64,000 nt of DNA, from NCBI RefSeq assembly GCF_023101765.2, contig NC_064224.1:9566103-9630102 (forward strand). The letters are read 5' to 3'. The notes under the pieces were generated by a model. It saw nothing but the letters and a program-made list of their open reading frames with translations. It had not been told where the DNA came from and searched no databases. The DNA is from Spodoptera frugiperda (lineage: Eukaryota > Arthropoda > Insecta > Lepidoptera > Noctuidae). Position numbers and translations under genes: made by a program. Shown one piece after another: positions 10,515-20,981 of the stretch (positions are counted from its first letter, which is position 1; the number at the start of each line of letters is the position of its first letter).

Positions 10515-10923
10515 TCAAATGATTCAAATAAATTTAACAATTCCATACTGTTTGTACTATTTTCTAATAAATTAATATTGAAATCTCCACATACAATTAC
10601 TGATTTGTGACTAATAGAAACCTTTCTTAAAACATCCTCCATGACAGAATCAAATAAAGCAAGATTCTGATAATTAGGTGGTCTATATACACAAACTACA
10701 ACATGTCTATCCAGCTCAACACAGGACAACTCAATGGTGTGTTCAACTGAAAGTGCTACAATATCTTTCCTTTCTTTAGATTTAATACTATTTTTAACTA
10801 ATATTAGGGACCCACCATGTAATATTTGCTTTCTACTGAAGTTACTAATTACCTTGTAATTTTCTAAATTTAAAGATGTTAGTTGGTCCTCCTTTAACCA
10901 ATGTACGGTGTATGTATGGATAG
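10496..10923 (-). pseudogene. LINE endonuclease domain, C-terminal part
   Basis: In frame from about 10923 to a stop at 10496. It is the second half of an exonuclease-endonuclease-phosphatase domain: HGGSLILVK (residues 39-47 when counted from 10933), VYRPPN (82-87) and VCGDFNINLL (114-123, with the conserved Asp and Asn of the family). The last motifs (TRIT, SDH) sit in the next frame, beyond an eight-T run at about 10498-10505 on the minus strand; a one-base loss or two-base gain there explains the stop. An apparent ATG at 10931-10933 comes from the adjoining repeat D and is not a real start. The endonuclease would nick the target to start insertion; without its N-terminal half it should be inactive. 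Confidence 0.85.
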
Positions 10924-11213
10924 GATCATCCATAGACTTCGCTCTCCTTGGACGAGGCGATAGGGAGTGTCAGACTCTTACTGATTAATAACCAGTCTAT
11001 TAATAACTGAGTCCCGGCAACCCGTCAGGTCTTTCATCAGCCCTGCTGGGCCCCATCTGTGGTGGTCTAATGGCTTTTTGAGGGGCACGCAAAACGCGAC
11101 ACGCTAAACGCTCGGATCTGGTTCTGGTCGGGCGGTGAGCTACCCTTGCTCGCCGTTTATAGACCCGTGGCTGTTCGGAAGCCCGTGGAACAAAAGGCCT
11201 GAGGTCTTAATTC
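10924..11213 (+). repeat. Repeat D, long copy
   Basis: Starts with GATCATCCATAGACTTC, runs through GGGAGTGTCAGACTCTTACT, CATCAGCCCTGCTGGGCCCC and GGTCGGGCGGTGAGCTACCC, and ends near 11213. Only this copy and 27688-28031 (and 29813-30030, inverted) keep the second half. Its front abuts the truncated 5' end of the LINE. The GCGAGCTACCCTTGCTCGC part is a short hairpin. Confidence 0.85.
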
Positions 11214-11220
11214 CCCGTTT

Positions 11221-11365
11221 GCATAAAAGTATTATTAAGATTTTCTTTTGTGGAAGTCAGTAGAAGAACAGTGTGTAAAATGGCACATGGTATATGCCAA
11301 TAGATTTGCTCTCTATTACATAAAATTACATAACAATGATTGACTGTGAAAATTCAATATGTCCA
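11221..11365 (+). mobile_element. Degenerate SINE-1 body
   Basis: Weak colinear match to the SINE-1 middle: TATATGCCAATAGATTTGCT followed by CTCTATTACATAAAATTACA correspond to TATATGGCAATAGGCTCACC and CCTATTACAT of good copies. Old. Confidence 0.45.
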
Positions 11366-12261
11366 TTACTTCCAACCACTTCAACGAATATAACTAAAAG
11401 ACATGACTCCATGTTTGTCCTATACACTCTGACTCAAGTGCCACATAATACATAAGTCAAGAAATGATAAAATAAACAAAACACTGCATGAACGGTAACA
11501 CTCTTTATGAAGGCGCATTTACACTGATAGAGTTACTCTCCTACACAATTATATTTTTTGATATTCTTATGGAAATAGCATACCAGTATCACGGTACAGT
11601 TGTTTTACACTATCTCATTGTATCAAGCTTAATTCAGTGAAGAATTCCATGACCAACAATTTGACGATAATATTGATATGTTAATATGACCGCAAATCAT
11701 AATTCCAATCACCCAAAGGAAAATGCCAGAGTTTCTATGAAATCTGGTCCCACTTCCAATAGCTATGTGTATTACACCCTTGAATATGTAGGTACTGATA
11801 AAATTACCATGTTTAATAAAGATTAACTCAGAACGGACTAAGATTTGGAACTTGGCGCCATAGTAACTTTTATTCAGCTCAAAATTACCTATTCAATGAT
11901 GTAACACACATAACTATTAGAAGGTGGAACCAGGATTTGGATCCTCATTTACTTGATCAACTAAATTAAGTAACTATGTGGTTCTAGACTTTTACATCTA
12001 GAAATAATAGAACTATCTACTATCAATTCAATTTCCACTCGATCAGACATCTGTCTGTCTGTAATGTTGTGCACTATGCAAGCGATAGCAAATCGAAGCA
12101 AAACAGAACATTCTCCGGCCAGTAGTTAATGAATTTCGACGGAATTTCGACCGTTTGATAGATTGTCTGCTACGCTACGTATGGCAGTGGTAACTGGATG
12201 ATCTATTATATATCGAATTCAATTTTTATGTAGAATCATGTTATCTTTGCATTTACAATTT
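11366..12261. other. No recognised feature
   Basis: About 900 bp without a repeat match in this window or an open frame over 60 codons. Base composition is even; candidate single-copy intron or spacer. Confidence 0.5.
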
Positions 12262-12567
12262 GTGAAGAGCCATGTTTCGGCAGGAATGGGCCAGCTCGAT
12301 CGGAGTGATACCACGGCCTCATAGAAAACCGACGTGAAACAACGCTTGCGTTGTGTTTCGTTGTGTGAGTAAGTCTACCGGACGCCCAATACCCCTCTTC
12401 CCAATCTTCCCAATCCCCGATTCCCCAACAACCCTTAAATTCCTAACCCCCAAAAGGCCAGCAACGCACTTGTAACGCCTCTGGTGTTTCAAGTGTCCAT
12501 GGGCGACGGCGATTGTTTACCACCAGGTGATCCGTCTGCTCGTTTACCGGCTTGTTCCATAAAAAAG
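12262..12567 (-). repeat. Repeat B, full length
   Basis: The most complete inverted B copy: complement of the end block (GAGCCATGTTTCGGCAGG) at left, then the palindromic AAACAACGCTTGCGTTGTG, ATTCCTAACCCCCAAAAGGC, CGCACTTGTAACGCCTCTGG, and the B start (TTCCATAAAAAA) at right. About 306 bp, which sets the family length. Confidence 0.9.
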
Positions 12568-13120
12568 ACCGACACAAAAAGAAATGTGACTAGAACTAAC
12601 TAAAGTAAATATTGAATTTAACAACAAGAAAAAGCCAAATAAACAACTTGAAATAAACAAACATTAGACAGACTTCATTAAAACAACATCTATCAACTAC
12701 ATTTATATTCAAAACCGAATCAAGCTAAAAATAACACACGTACGAGTAAACGAGCCCTAAAACTGACCAGCGTTCCAATTTGCTTAAGTCAACACATCAA
12801 CGCGTTCGATTTTATTTTCCGAGCATCAAATATTAAGGTGACAACGCGAGCGAGTGTTGACACAAGTTTTCAAGCAGCGAAGCCCTGTGTAAACAAGGCA
12901 CGGTAGTTCTTCGCCCGTTATGTTGTGTTTGGAATCGCTATACTACACTTGCCAATCGTCAAGTGCTTGTGCTAGTATAGTGGGATAGGCGACTGAAGGG
13001 AGCATAATATTTTTATTCTTATTGATACTGCCACTATGAGAGGTTTTATGTTTTATCTCTGCATGTTATTTAAGTGATGATCTCTGACGACAATCAAACA
13101 TATAAGTACACTGCATGTGT
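12568..13120. other. No recognised feature
   Basis: Includes a CG-containing patch at about 12820-12975 (CAACGCGAGCGAGTGTTGAC and nearby) less AT-rich than its flanks. No frame or repeat match seen. Confidence 0.5.
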
Positions 13121-13274
13121 GTCTGGAGCTCTGAACTACCTAGTGGGTTTACCGACGATCCGGCTTGAAAGGCAGGAACATGATGGTTTTTAGTCTGCAA
13201 GAGTCTGACACTCCCTATCACCTCGCCCAAGGTGGGAAAAATCATTGGATGATTTTCCGCCTTAAAAAAAAAAA
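13121..13274 (-). repeat. Repeat D, 5' part, inverted
   Basis: From GGAGCTCTGAACTACCTAG to an A-run at 13263-13274; the A-run corresponds to the T-run that opens plus-strand copies (20048, 61861). Confidence 0.8.
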
Positions 13275-13854
13275 TGGGATTTCGCGTTCGATCCTCGGAC
13301 TAAAGAAACTAATAGCCTAATATGAATAAACAATAATCGTAAACAAAAATCCCTCAATCGATCTAGTCTTTTTTTTTAAAGAACGAATCATAATTTCAAC
13401 CTTTAATCAATAATTACACAAAATTGAATCCCAGACAAGCCAAAAAACTACACAAAAATAAATGCTAAACGCCCAATCCCTGAAAACCTTACACTACAAC
13501 CGAAGAAGCCAAGAAACCAACAAATAGTTTGACATAATTCCAGTTTCACATAACGTATCATGTTATACGAATGTAATTTATGGCAGCCATATGTTATCTA
13601 TGGGCAACGTGTTATCAATGCGCTTTAAATTCAGAATATCAACTATCAACCCCTTGGGGGTTGGCTCGAATGATTTGGTATCAAGTTGTCAAGACACATG
13701 ACGTCATATTATTATGATTTGATTGTTGTTTAGTTACTATGGTGTATATTTTAGTTTTAGTTTCGTTGTGGTAGTTTAAAGGTTTCTTTGTTTTTTTTTA
13801 AAGTAATAAGCGCAATATGAAATTTTCTCTATTTATGGTTTTAAAGTAGATTCT
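13275..13854. other. No recognised feature
   Basis: AT-rich; no repeat match or open frame noted. Confidence 0.5.
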
Positions 13855-14007
13855 TACAGCGGCTTTGCCGGCGTTCCCGTAGGATAGAAATCACCCAAAA
13901 TCCGATCACCCAAGTTAGCTCAACACCAGAGGTGTTACAAGCGCGTTGCAGAAATTTTGGGGGTTAAGAATATAAATGTTGTTGGGCAATCAGGGATTTA
14001 AAAGATT
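13855..14007 (+). repeat. RTE-type fragment joined to repeat B fragment
   Basis: 13855-13902 matches the opening of an RTE-type 3' end (AGCGGCTTTGCCGGCGTTCC, compare 27113). It passes directly into the middle of repeat B at about 13903-14007 (AACACCAGAGGTGTTACAAG, GGGGGTTAAGAATATAAATG). The RTE piece is cut short by the junction. Confidence 0.65.
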
Positions 14008-14065
14008 TCTTCTAGTTATACATCGAAATAAAAAATATTTTTATACCAAACAGGTTTAATGTAAT

Positions 14066-14183
14066 ACAATACATGGGACTTCACAACGGTAAAAAGTGGG
14101 TGTACATTTTATAGCGACCTTAAGTAAGTCATAATGTGCACCTCTGCCTACCCCTTTGGGGGTAAAAAAGGCGTGACGTTACA
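14066..14183 (+). mobile_element. SINE-1, 3' half
   Basis: From ACATGGGACTTCACAACGG to the end GGCGTGACGTT. The head and B box are absent. Confidence 0.8.
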
Positions 14184-14601
14184 GCAGTAATAAAACAAAA
14201 CTTTCTTACCAGTCTGCTCCAAAACAATTCATACTTTAAATAAATACATAGACTAGACTAGTACAGTATTACAGCGATCTTCATATATTCTATAAAATAT
14301 CGATATAAAGTTGTTCACATCTCAAGTTGTAAGAGCAAGTTGTAAGCTGCCGATAACTTAGACTCATGTGACATGTCACTATTTTAAAACGGAGATAAGT
14401 TCATGTTTCAACTTTAGACTTCAAGTTATGAGTATTCATATAGAGCTGATATTAAGTTGGTTTAAGTATGAATTTTGTTATAGAAAATGTAATGTAATAG
14501 ATTTTAAGAGATTGCGTGATCACAGTGTTTGTTTGTTAATTGTCATAAGTGTGACTGCCAAGTTAGAGGTATCAAGTAAAATTCCAGATTTGGACAATTG
14601 A

Positions 14602-14741
14602 TCCAGAGCTCCGGAATCCGGCTCGAAAAGCATGAGGTAGGAACGGGGTTGTTTTTAGTCAGTAAGAGTCTGACACTCCCTTTCGCCTCGCTCAAGACTA
14701 GAGCAGTCATTGGATAATTTACCCCTCCAAAAAAAAAAAAT
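14602..14741 (-). repeat. Repeat D, 5' part, inverted
   Basis: Ends in an A12 run at 14730-14741, as at 13121-13274. Includes GTCATTGGATAATTTACCCC, the outer block that is also visible at the front of the copy at 10924. Confidence 0.8.
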
Positions 14742-15455
14742 AAGATTTGGAGAATTTATCGTTAGGGCTTTTTAGTTTTTCTGAAGTATAGAATCTAAAA
14801 AAGGTGTAGAACAATGTTATTTTATTTATTTTATCAAAAACGAACTGATCCTGATAATCATTATTAAATCGACAACAATAGCAAATCTATACCTAGGTAC
14901 TTAAAAAAACATCTATAAACAATCCAGATATCAAACCCATCACACATCAACATCTACCAAACTTAGAGTCCTTACAACCACAAGATTACATAATCCAGTC
15001 ATCTAGACACCATACATAGGATCTAGGTAACAAGTTAGGTATCCTAACACAGTTCTAGTACTCAAGTAATTACTGGCCTTCAAAGGTTGAAGTGACAAGG
15101 GAGCTGAGCAGTTTAATTGACTATTCAAAATACAGGCTCGTGTCAGATTGGGTAGGTCTGGCCTTCAGGGAGACAGGGTAAAAAAGTAATTAACTTTATA
15201 GCTTTACATACATGTGTTTTGTAAAAGAAATATACTTGAAAATGTGTATTTGAAATAATTATTATGTACTTTGGTTATTGTTAAAAAAAAACGGAATTTG
15301 TAGACCATATAAAATAGGTACAGTTGTCTCTCTGCATCACCCTAAAGTTAACTGTTTGAGAATGCCAAATTGGCATTAAGTTCACCTTTGTATATTTGTA
15401 TATAAAGTGTAAAATAAATAAAAAGTTTAGTCAAATTAAATCTTTGATACGTTTT
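14742..15455. other. No recognised feature
   Basis: About 710 bp, AT-rich, no repeat match in the window and no open frame worth noting. Confidence 0.5.
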
Positions 15456-15628
15456 GGGTCAATGTCCAAAACTGACGTATTCTTGTGATTACTCTGGCGC
15501 TTTTCAGATATAGATATGTAGTGGTTATGTATCTCATTGAAAATAATGATATTCAAATAGTATTAAATATCAATATCTGAAAAGCACCAGAGCCTTCACA
15601 CAAATACGCCTGTTTTGCAGATTGACCC
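15456..15628. mobile_element. Foldback MITE with 60-bp terminal inverted repeats
   Basis: 15456-15515 and 15569-15628 are inverted copies (outer end GGGTCAATG, inner CTTTTCAGATAT) over about 60 bp with roughly 80-85% identity, around a 53-bp AT-rich centre. No coding sequence, so it would depend on a transposase from elsewhere if it was a DNA transposon. Only copy in the window. Confidence 0.85.
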
Positions 15629-15650
15629 TTGTACAGTAGCTAACGGTTTA

Positions 15651-15676
15651 GCCACGGCACCAACCGTGCAATCAAT
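15651..15676 (-). mobile_element. SINE-2 head fragment
   Basis: Only the outermost 26 bp of the SINE-2 head (complement GCACGGTTGGTGCCGTGGC), 22 bp after the foldback element. Confidence 0.5.
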
Positions 15677-15939
15677 TTATATTTAAACTCACATTTTAAA
15701 GAACTAACAATACAAATACGACTCTCCGTACAAATCAACCAAAACCATCCCTATACACATAACCTCAAAAATGGAAACGTCAAACCGAATTATCCGAAAC
15801 AAAAATAAATTACCGAAATAAGTAATTTCGGCAATAGGTACGTCCGAATAAAATTATCAGCGAACAATACTAAAAATAAACATATAATGCAAACATAAAT
15901 CATTACTCTGGGTGTAATTAAATTTATGTATTTTGTAGG

Positions 15940-16085
15940 CCCCTAACGCGTCAGACCGCTGTCACTCTTGGCTCGGGGGGCCCATAATTAGCTCTGTGGG
16001 CCCCACGTAGGGGCCCGTGATATATGGGCAGAGTCACTTCAAGATGCTACCCGACTGTCTCGCGGTTGCGAAGCTCATTTTTCTG
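15940..16085. other. GC-rich patch with repeated GGGCCC motifs
   Basis: Markedly GC-rich against its surroundings, with several GGGCCC or GGCCCC palindromes. No open frame of useful length and no match elsewhere in the window. May be a remnant of an old repeat or a conserved non-coding segment; undecided. Confidence 0.4.
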
Positions 16086-16137
16086 ATTGTTAATGTTGCT
16101 TTATCTCATTTGTCTTTTTGGGTAAAGGATTTTATAC

Positions 16138-16300
16138 TCTACTAGCGACCCGACCCAGCTTCGCATGGGTGCAATGGTGATATATTATGCAGGTATTAAA
16201 CATATAAACATTTATTTTGAATCACTCTAATATATTTATTAAAAAACCATATCAAAATCCGTTGCGTAGTTTTAAAGATTTAAGATTTATTTAAAAATCA
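16138..16300 (+). mobile_element. LINE 3' end, subfamily H
   Basis: Starts TACTAGCGACCCGACCCAGC, contains GGGTGCAATGGTGATATATT and AAATCCGTTGCGTAG. Same subfamily as 28337, 31257 and (inverted) 53521. Typical 5'-truncated 3' end of an RTE-like LINE. Confidence 0.7.
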
Positions 16301-16302
16301 AG

Positions 16303-16583
16303 GAACGTTACGCCTTTTATACCCGAAGGTGTAAGCAGTGGTGCACATTACGGCACATAATACAATTTTTACCAACTTTTCACCATTTGTGTTATAAGTC
16401 CAATGTAATAGGGGGTGAGCTTATTGCCATATACTGGGAACAATTCCAGACTCCGTGCTGCTACTGAGAAATTTTCGAAAAAACCAAAGAAAGGCCTAGT
16501 AATACTTTGCCCAACCCGGGCATCGAAACCGAGACCTCTTATCCGGCAGTCACACCTGCGATCACTCGACCAACGAGGCAGTC
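16303..16583 (-). mobile_element. SINE-1, full length
   Basis: On the minus strand the head (right) begins GACTGCCTCGTTGGTCGAG (A box), with a B-box-like CGGTTTCGATGCC about 40 bases on; the body includes GTCTGGAATTGTTCCCAGTA and the tail ends at GGCGTAACGTT at 16303. About 280 bp. Lies 3 bp from the H-type LINE end. Confidence 0.9.
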
Positions 16584-16960
16584 GAGGCACATCAAAAAAT
16601 AATAGCCATAATATTAAACGCACAGGAGCTATACTTTTAACGCTTTTAAAAAATTAATTAAAACGCATGATTGGACTGTTGGCAGATACGATAGGACTGT
16701 GCTATATGTACTGCCAGTCAGCCATGCGATATCATGTGGCCTATTTCAACATGTTCACACTTGACAGGTACCCGACCAACAAACATTTTTTTTTGATCGG
16801 TCAACATGATTTTTTTGCATATATTTCGTGGTGTTTTGGTTGCGTTGTGATGTTGTGTTAGTTGGGTGAAATTGAAACCTGTTTTTTGAAAACTTTATAC
16901 ATTACTAGAGCTAATATTTCAGTCTTCAAATTAGACAAGTGTATATGCGATTACATTAAC

Positions 16961-17136
16961 ACATACATCAACAGCCTATATATAAGTGGCCACTGCTGAC
17001 CAAAGGCCTCTTCTCGCACGGAGAAGGTTTGAGCAATAATCACCACGCTTGCTCAATGCGGGATGGCGATTTCAAACTTATAATTAAAAATTATAAGTCC
17101 AGGCTTCCTCATGGTGTTTTTCTTCAACATTTGTAA
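16961..17136 (-). mobile_element. SINE-3, tail half
   Basis: Read on plus: CATCAACAGCCTATA, GGCCACTGCTGACCAAAGG, GAAGGTTTGAGCAATAATC, GATTTCAAACTTATAATT. The tRNA-like head is not present; it stops after TTTTTCTTCAACATTTG. Confidence 0.75.
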
Positions 17137-17166
17137 TCATAATCAGTAAATAAATAAAAAAATGCG

Positions 17167-17231
17167 TTCTACGTGGAGGACTAAGGCAGAGGCTTTTGTA
17201 CAGCAGTGGACGTCTCTAGGCTGATGATGAA
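17167..17231 (-). repeat. Repeat F fragment, inverted
   Basis: Complement of the 3599-3675 block: TACGTGGAGGACTAAGG, CAGCAGTGGACGTCTC, GGCTGATGATGA. Confidence 0.65.
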
Positions 17232-17905
17232 GATGAATATTGCTTACTGTTACTTTTTCCAATATACATACATGAAGTACAATTTTCCAACCAAAATAAT
17301 ATGACAAGCTTCAAGGCCATATTGAGAAAGATATACAACATATATACATATATATATCACCATAGTAACCATATCAGTTATCTATAGCTTCTCAAATATT
17401 GCAGAGCATCCCTTTATGCTAATTTTGGGGGTCGATCTTTAGGTAGAGACCTTTCTTACTCGATGACAAAATTTGACGTCAACCTCTATATATAAATAAA
17501 TAATAATATACATACATACATACATATATAATATTATGTTGTATAACACCTTTTATTAGAGTAGGTAGGTAGGGCAACTTTAGTGAAATTTTGCTCACAG
17601 TTTTAACCAAATACGTTCGTAATCCTATACCCATATAGCTGCCGACTACGGCCTTTTCCCCCCTTAAAAAACCTGTATATAAAAAGGACCACAATAATAT
17701 CTACTGTACTACAACTCTAGACAAAACAAACCAAACATTTCGCAAAAGAAAACCTGATATTTCTGATCTAGGAATGGCACACGAGACTAAATATTTGCAC
17801 TCATACTTTTGGCGCCTAAAAGCAGACATAGATTTTTTCACTCCATTTTCCAAATAATCCACCTTTTTTCAGCCAAACATTACAAACACGGGATCTCATG
17901 TCCAC
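17232..17905. other. No gene seen; CATA microsatellite
   Basis: Contains a CATA/TA simple repeat at 17508-17530 and further TA-rich tracts at 17339-17357. Otherwise nothing recognised. Confidence 0.5.
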
Positions 17906-18210
17906 ATTTTTTATGGTATAATCCGGTAAACAGAGCGTATCACCTGATGGTAAGCAATCCGTACCGTCCAAGGTGATCCGAGGCACCAGAGGCGTTATAA
18001 GTGCGTTGCTGGCCTTTTGGTGGTTAGAAGTTTGAAGATGGTTGGGGATTCGGGAATTGGCGAGATTTGGAAGCGGTAATTGGTCCTCTGGTAACCTCAC
18101 ATACACGACAAAGCACAACGCAAGCTTTGTTTCACGCCAGTCTTCTGTGAAGCCGTGGTATCACACCAGTCAAATCGGCCCATTCGTTGCAAAGCATGGC
18201 TCTTCCACAT
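17906..18210 (+). repeat. Repeat B, full length
   Basis: Complete from TTTTTTATGGTATAATCC to CAAAGCATGGCTCTTCCACA, about 305 bp. Moderately diverged. Confidence 0.85.
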
Positions 18211-18445
18211 TTTTTTTACAACCCCTAAGCCACCATTCCCACAGTAACATAAAACAAATTCCTTCACACCTTTTAGTGACCCTTTGGGCTATAACCCAGG
18301 ATATTTGACCACATAAATCTACCTTTAGTAATTCATTTGGTACCAACACTCTCTCTATACGTAAATAACCTGAATAAATATAAAAACGTGGTAAGATACT
18401 GGTGCTTTGCAGTATAGTGACTTTTAACCTTAAAGCTAAAGAAAA

Positions 18446-18693
18446 GATTGCCTCGTTAGTCGAGTGGTTGTGAGTGCGACTGCCAGGCAACGGGTCTCAG
18501 GTTCCTAGGTTAGACAAAGTATTGCTGGGCTTTTCGAAAATTTCTCAGTAGTAGCATGGAGTTTGGAATTGTGCCCAGTATATGGCAATAGACTCATCCT
18601 CTGTTACTGGGGATTTATAACACAAAATGGTGAAACATTAGTGTACATTGCGGTATGAGAGGTTGTGGCGGACTTGTCCCATTAAAAAATAAT
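18446..18693 (+). mobile_element. SINE-1 fused to repeat Z fragment
   Basis: 18446-18651 is SINE-1 with a good A box (TCGTTAGTCGAGTGG) but a damaged B box. It stops in the tail, and from 18652 the sequence is the inverted front of repeat Z (AGAGGTTGTGGCGGACTTGT, compare 20771-20795). Confidence 0.75.
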
Positions 18694-18726
18694 AATTTAC
18701 ACTTACTCTGCAAGTAGCCATCAAGC

Positions 18727-18801
18727 ACACACACACACAAACTCAACATAACTCATCAACAATAACACTATATTATACACATACACACACACACACACAC
18801 A
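18727..18801. repeat. CA microsatellite, two tracts
   Basis: CA runs at 18727-18741 and 18781-18800 with a short non-repeat piece between. Confidence 0.9.
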
Positions 18802-19160
18802 ACCTCTACAACACACAATCAACACAAAAACACTCCCAGGGGTGTTGAAAGTTAGCTCGCTAAACTTATGAATCAAAGTAACATGGCGAAGATATCTAAA
18901 TTCCCTCTGCAGCCTTAACCGGCCATTTTGATAGTCAGAAAACGCAATTGTATAATCCATACGGACCCGACCGTATGGGATTAGACCTTATAAGACCTTA
19001 TTTAGGACACAAGGCCATGTAGACCTCAATTTCGGAAGGTTGTTCCAAGTTATGTTTGTTGATTTAATTTTCTGCTTAAGTCATTGTATTTGAATGGGTG
19101 GGTTTGACGGGTGTGACGTGAATTTAATTTATAATTTTTAATTCTGTTAGTTTAAGAGGA

Positions 19161-19399
19161 CATGTAGTGGTTCGGAGTTTTAAGATGCCTGTTTCTCTTG
19201 CATGAGTTTGCGGGTTCCAAAGCTACCAATGACAAGTACTAATGTGACTAGAGTATGGTTCGAAACCTACCAAAGGCTATTGTGACTACTTCCGAGTTAC
19301 ATGTACTTTCTAAGATTATTTAGACTCCACTGACAATTCTAAGGAATCTTGGGCTTATAATTCTATTTACAAATTTGAAATTGCTAACCCGCACTTTAT
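19161..19399 (+). mobile_element. SINE-3 with internal duplication
   Basis: The head carries tRNA-like signals (GTAGTGGTTCGGAG, B-box-like GGGTTCCAAAGC). The B-box region is repeated about 45 bp on (GGTTCGAAACCTACCAAAGG), so the same segment occurs twice before the body (TCCGAGTTACATGTACTTTC). Confidence 0.65.
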
Positions 19400-19403
19400 C
19401 AAA

Positions 19404-19524
19404 AAATATGACAAACTAACTTCAGACGGCGGCTTCATCTTTATCCGTTCAGTAGTTTCAGCGTGATTGACGCACAAACATTCAAACAAATAAACTTTCA
19501 CATTTATAATATAATATTAGTGTG
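19404..19524 (+). mobile_element. RTE-type LINE 3' end, short
   Basis: AGACGGCGGCTTCATC, CCGTTCAGTAGTTTCAGCGT, then ACGCACAAACATTCAAACAA and a TA-rich end. Typical closing region of RTE-type 3' ends. Confidence 0.5.
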
Positions 19525-20047
19525 AAGTATAACTTAATACGCGACTTTGGAAGAATACAAGTAGGTATTAAATAATACTTTTATATTTGGCAACCAATAA
19601 TACACAAATCCTCTCAATCCATTCACTGATTCTCAGCAGTGGGAATATAAATAGCCCACTTATGTAGCGAGCTCTCAACATAACTACCCTTTTTTCAAAC
19701 AAGGTCAATTTAATAAAGTTAATGCATAAGAATCCGTCAGATTTCTTTCCTTTTGTAGATCAAAAATAAATCCATTAGATAGAGGTACAGTGCGGTACAG
19801 AAGTTTTGTTCGCAGATCATTTAAAAAATATATTTTTGGTAGTAATTACAGCACCTGAATATGATTACTGTTTACAGTTTTATATTTCTTTATTTATTTG
19901 ATTACTTTTAAATGATCATAAGTATGATAAGATGACATATTTTAAGTTACTTGGTACAATAAAGGCAAAAAAATAAGAACCACAATTATAGCTATTTAGC
20001 CAAATAATCGACTTGAAATTATTGGAAAATAAATTTTAAATGCACCA
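19525..20047. other. No recognised feature
   Basis: AT-rich; nothing matched. Confidence 0.5.
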
Positions 20048-20196
20048 TTTTTTTTTTTTTAAGGAGGGAAATTCATGCAACTTTTCTCACCTTGGGCGAG
20101 AGGGAGTGTCAGACTATTACTGACTAAAAACCACCCCGTTCCTACTTCTGCTTTTCGAGCCGAAGCCCCGGTAATCCGCTAGGCAGTCCGCAGCTC
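20048..20196 (+). repeat. Repeat D, 5' part
   Basis: Opens with a T13 run, then GGGCGAGAGGGAGTGTCAG, CCACCCCGTTCCTACTTCTG and CGCTAGGCAGTCCGCAGCTC. Stops where the short copies at 1832 and 61861 stop. Confidence 0.85.
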
Positions 20197-20680
20197 AACA
20201 TCAAAGACTGCGTGTGCTTTTAAAAAATAACACCTTAACTTTATCCTCTCAGCAAACGACTTCTTGTAATAAAACATGCAAACAAAACCACTCTCCCAGC
20301 GACTGTACTCCCCACCCTTCCTTTTACCTTATGATATTCAATAACTTGTACCAAATAAAAAATCCATATACACACCGTTGCGGTTATAAAACACATTACT
20401 GTGGAGCAGGCACTCGCGAACAATTCAATATATTACGATATATCCGCACTCAGCTTAATGCCTCCTCCAAAATAACGCGTCTTACACACTCGATGTGAAT
20501 TTCTTAAGGAATTGAGATGAGCGAGAAATGAGTTGGCGAGGTTGTTTTAAATTGTTACTCTGTTTTTTGAAGGTTAAAGTCGGTTTTGGATTGTTTAAGT
20601 TGTTGGTACGTATTTGTAATAAAAATTGACTCATAAATATATTGTGTTTTTATTATTGATTTTACAAGTACCTAATTGTT
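20197..20680. other. No recognised feature
   Basis: Contains overlapping open frames of 94 and 60 codons on opposite strands (20214-20498 and 20241-20423) without motif; taken as chance. Confidence 0.5.
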
Positions 20681-20806
20681 GCTACTGGGAAGCGCTGGAC
20701 TTCAGTGTTCCAGTGTTTTCATGGTTATATCTCGTGTAGATCCTGGCTTACAGGAATTGCAGTGGTATAGGAGATTGTGGCAGGCTTGTCACATTATAAA
20801 AAAAAT
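20681..20806 (-). repeat. Repeat Z, inverted
   Basis: Complement of the Z core: TCAGTGTTCCAGTGTTTTC, GTAGATCCTGGCTTACAGG, then TTGTGGCAGGCTTGT and an A-run. Confidence 0.7.
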
Positions 20807-20956
20807 ACCTTGTCGTTGTTTGTTATTTTTGTAGTTATAAACATGCAATGGACATGATAGTGCTATACATAAAAAAACGGTTCACCACTCTCCCCAAGGA
20901 TACATGCTCAAACCATTACCAAGACTACAAAAATACGACCTACAAATAAAACATAC

Positions 20957-20981
20957 GCTAAGCTAAGCTAAGCTAAGCTAG
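20957..20981. repeat. GCTAA pentanucleotide microsatellite
   Basis: Almost five perfect GCTAA units. Differs by one base per unit from the insect telomere repeat (CCTAA). Confidence 0.9.

Larger units (their letters stand above)
7634..10923 (-). mobile_element. Non-LTR retrotransposon (Jockey/CR1 group), 5'-truncated
   Basis: One element runs from the repeated GTCAAA tail at 7634-7659 (3' end) through a 505-bp 3' UTR, a long reverse-transcriptase frame and part of an apurinic-like endonuclease to about 10923, where repeat D begins. The 3' UTR start matches fragments at 25536 and, less closely, 41219 and 54397, so the family has several copies here. Jockey/CR1-type LINEs copy themselves by target-primed reverse transcription. 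This copy lacks its 5' UTR, the first ORF (if the family has one) and the N-terminal half of the endonuclease, so it cannot move by itself. Lack of internal stops apart from one frameshift suggests a fairly young insertion. I found no convincing target duplication. Confidence 0.93.

Noticed and set aside
8139..10923. Endogenous retrovirus or LTR element
   Set aside because: No protease, RNase H, integrase or LTRs; RT motifs and endonuclease are those of non-LTR retrotransposons.
18170..18490. 106-codon minus-strand frame
   Set aside because: Covers the end of repeat B and SINE-1 head; no conserved domain and no homologous frame in other copies.
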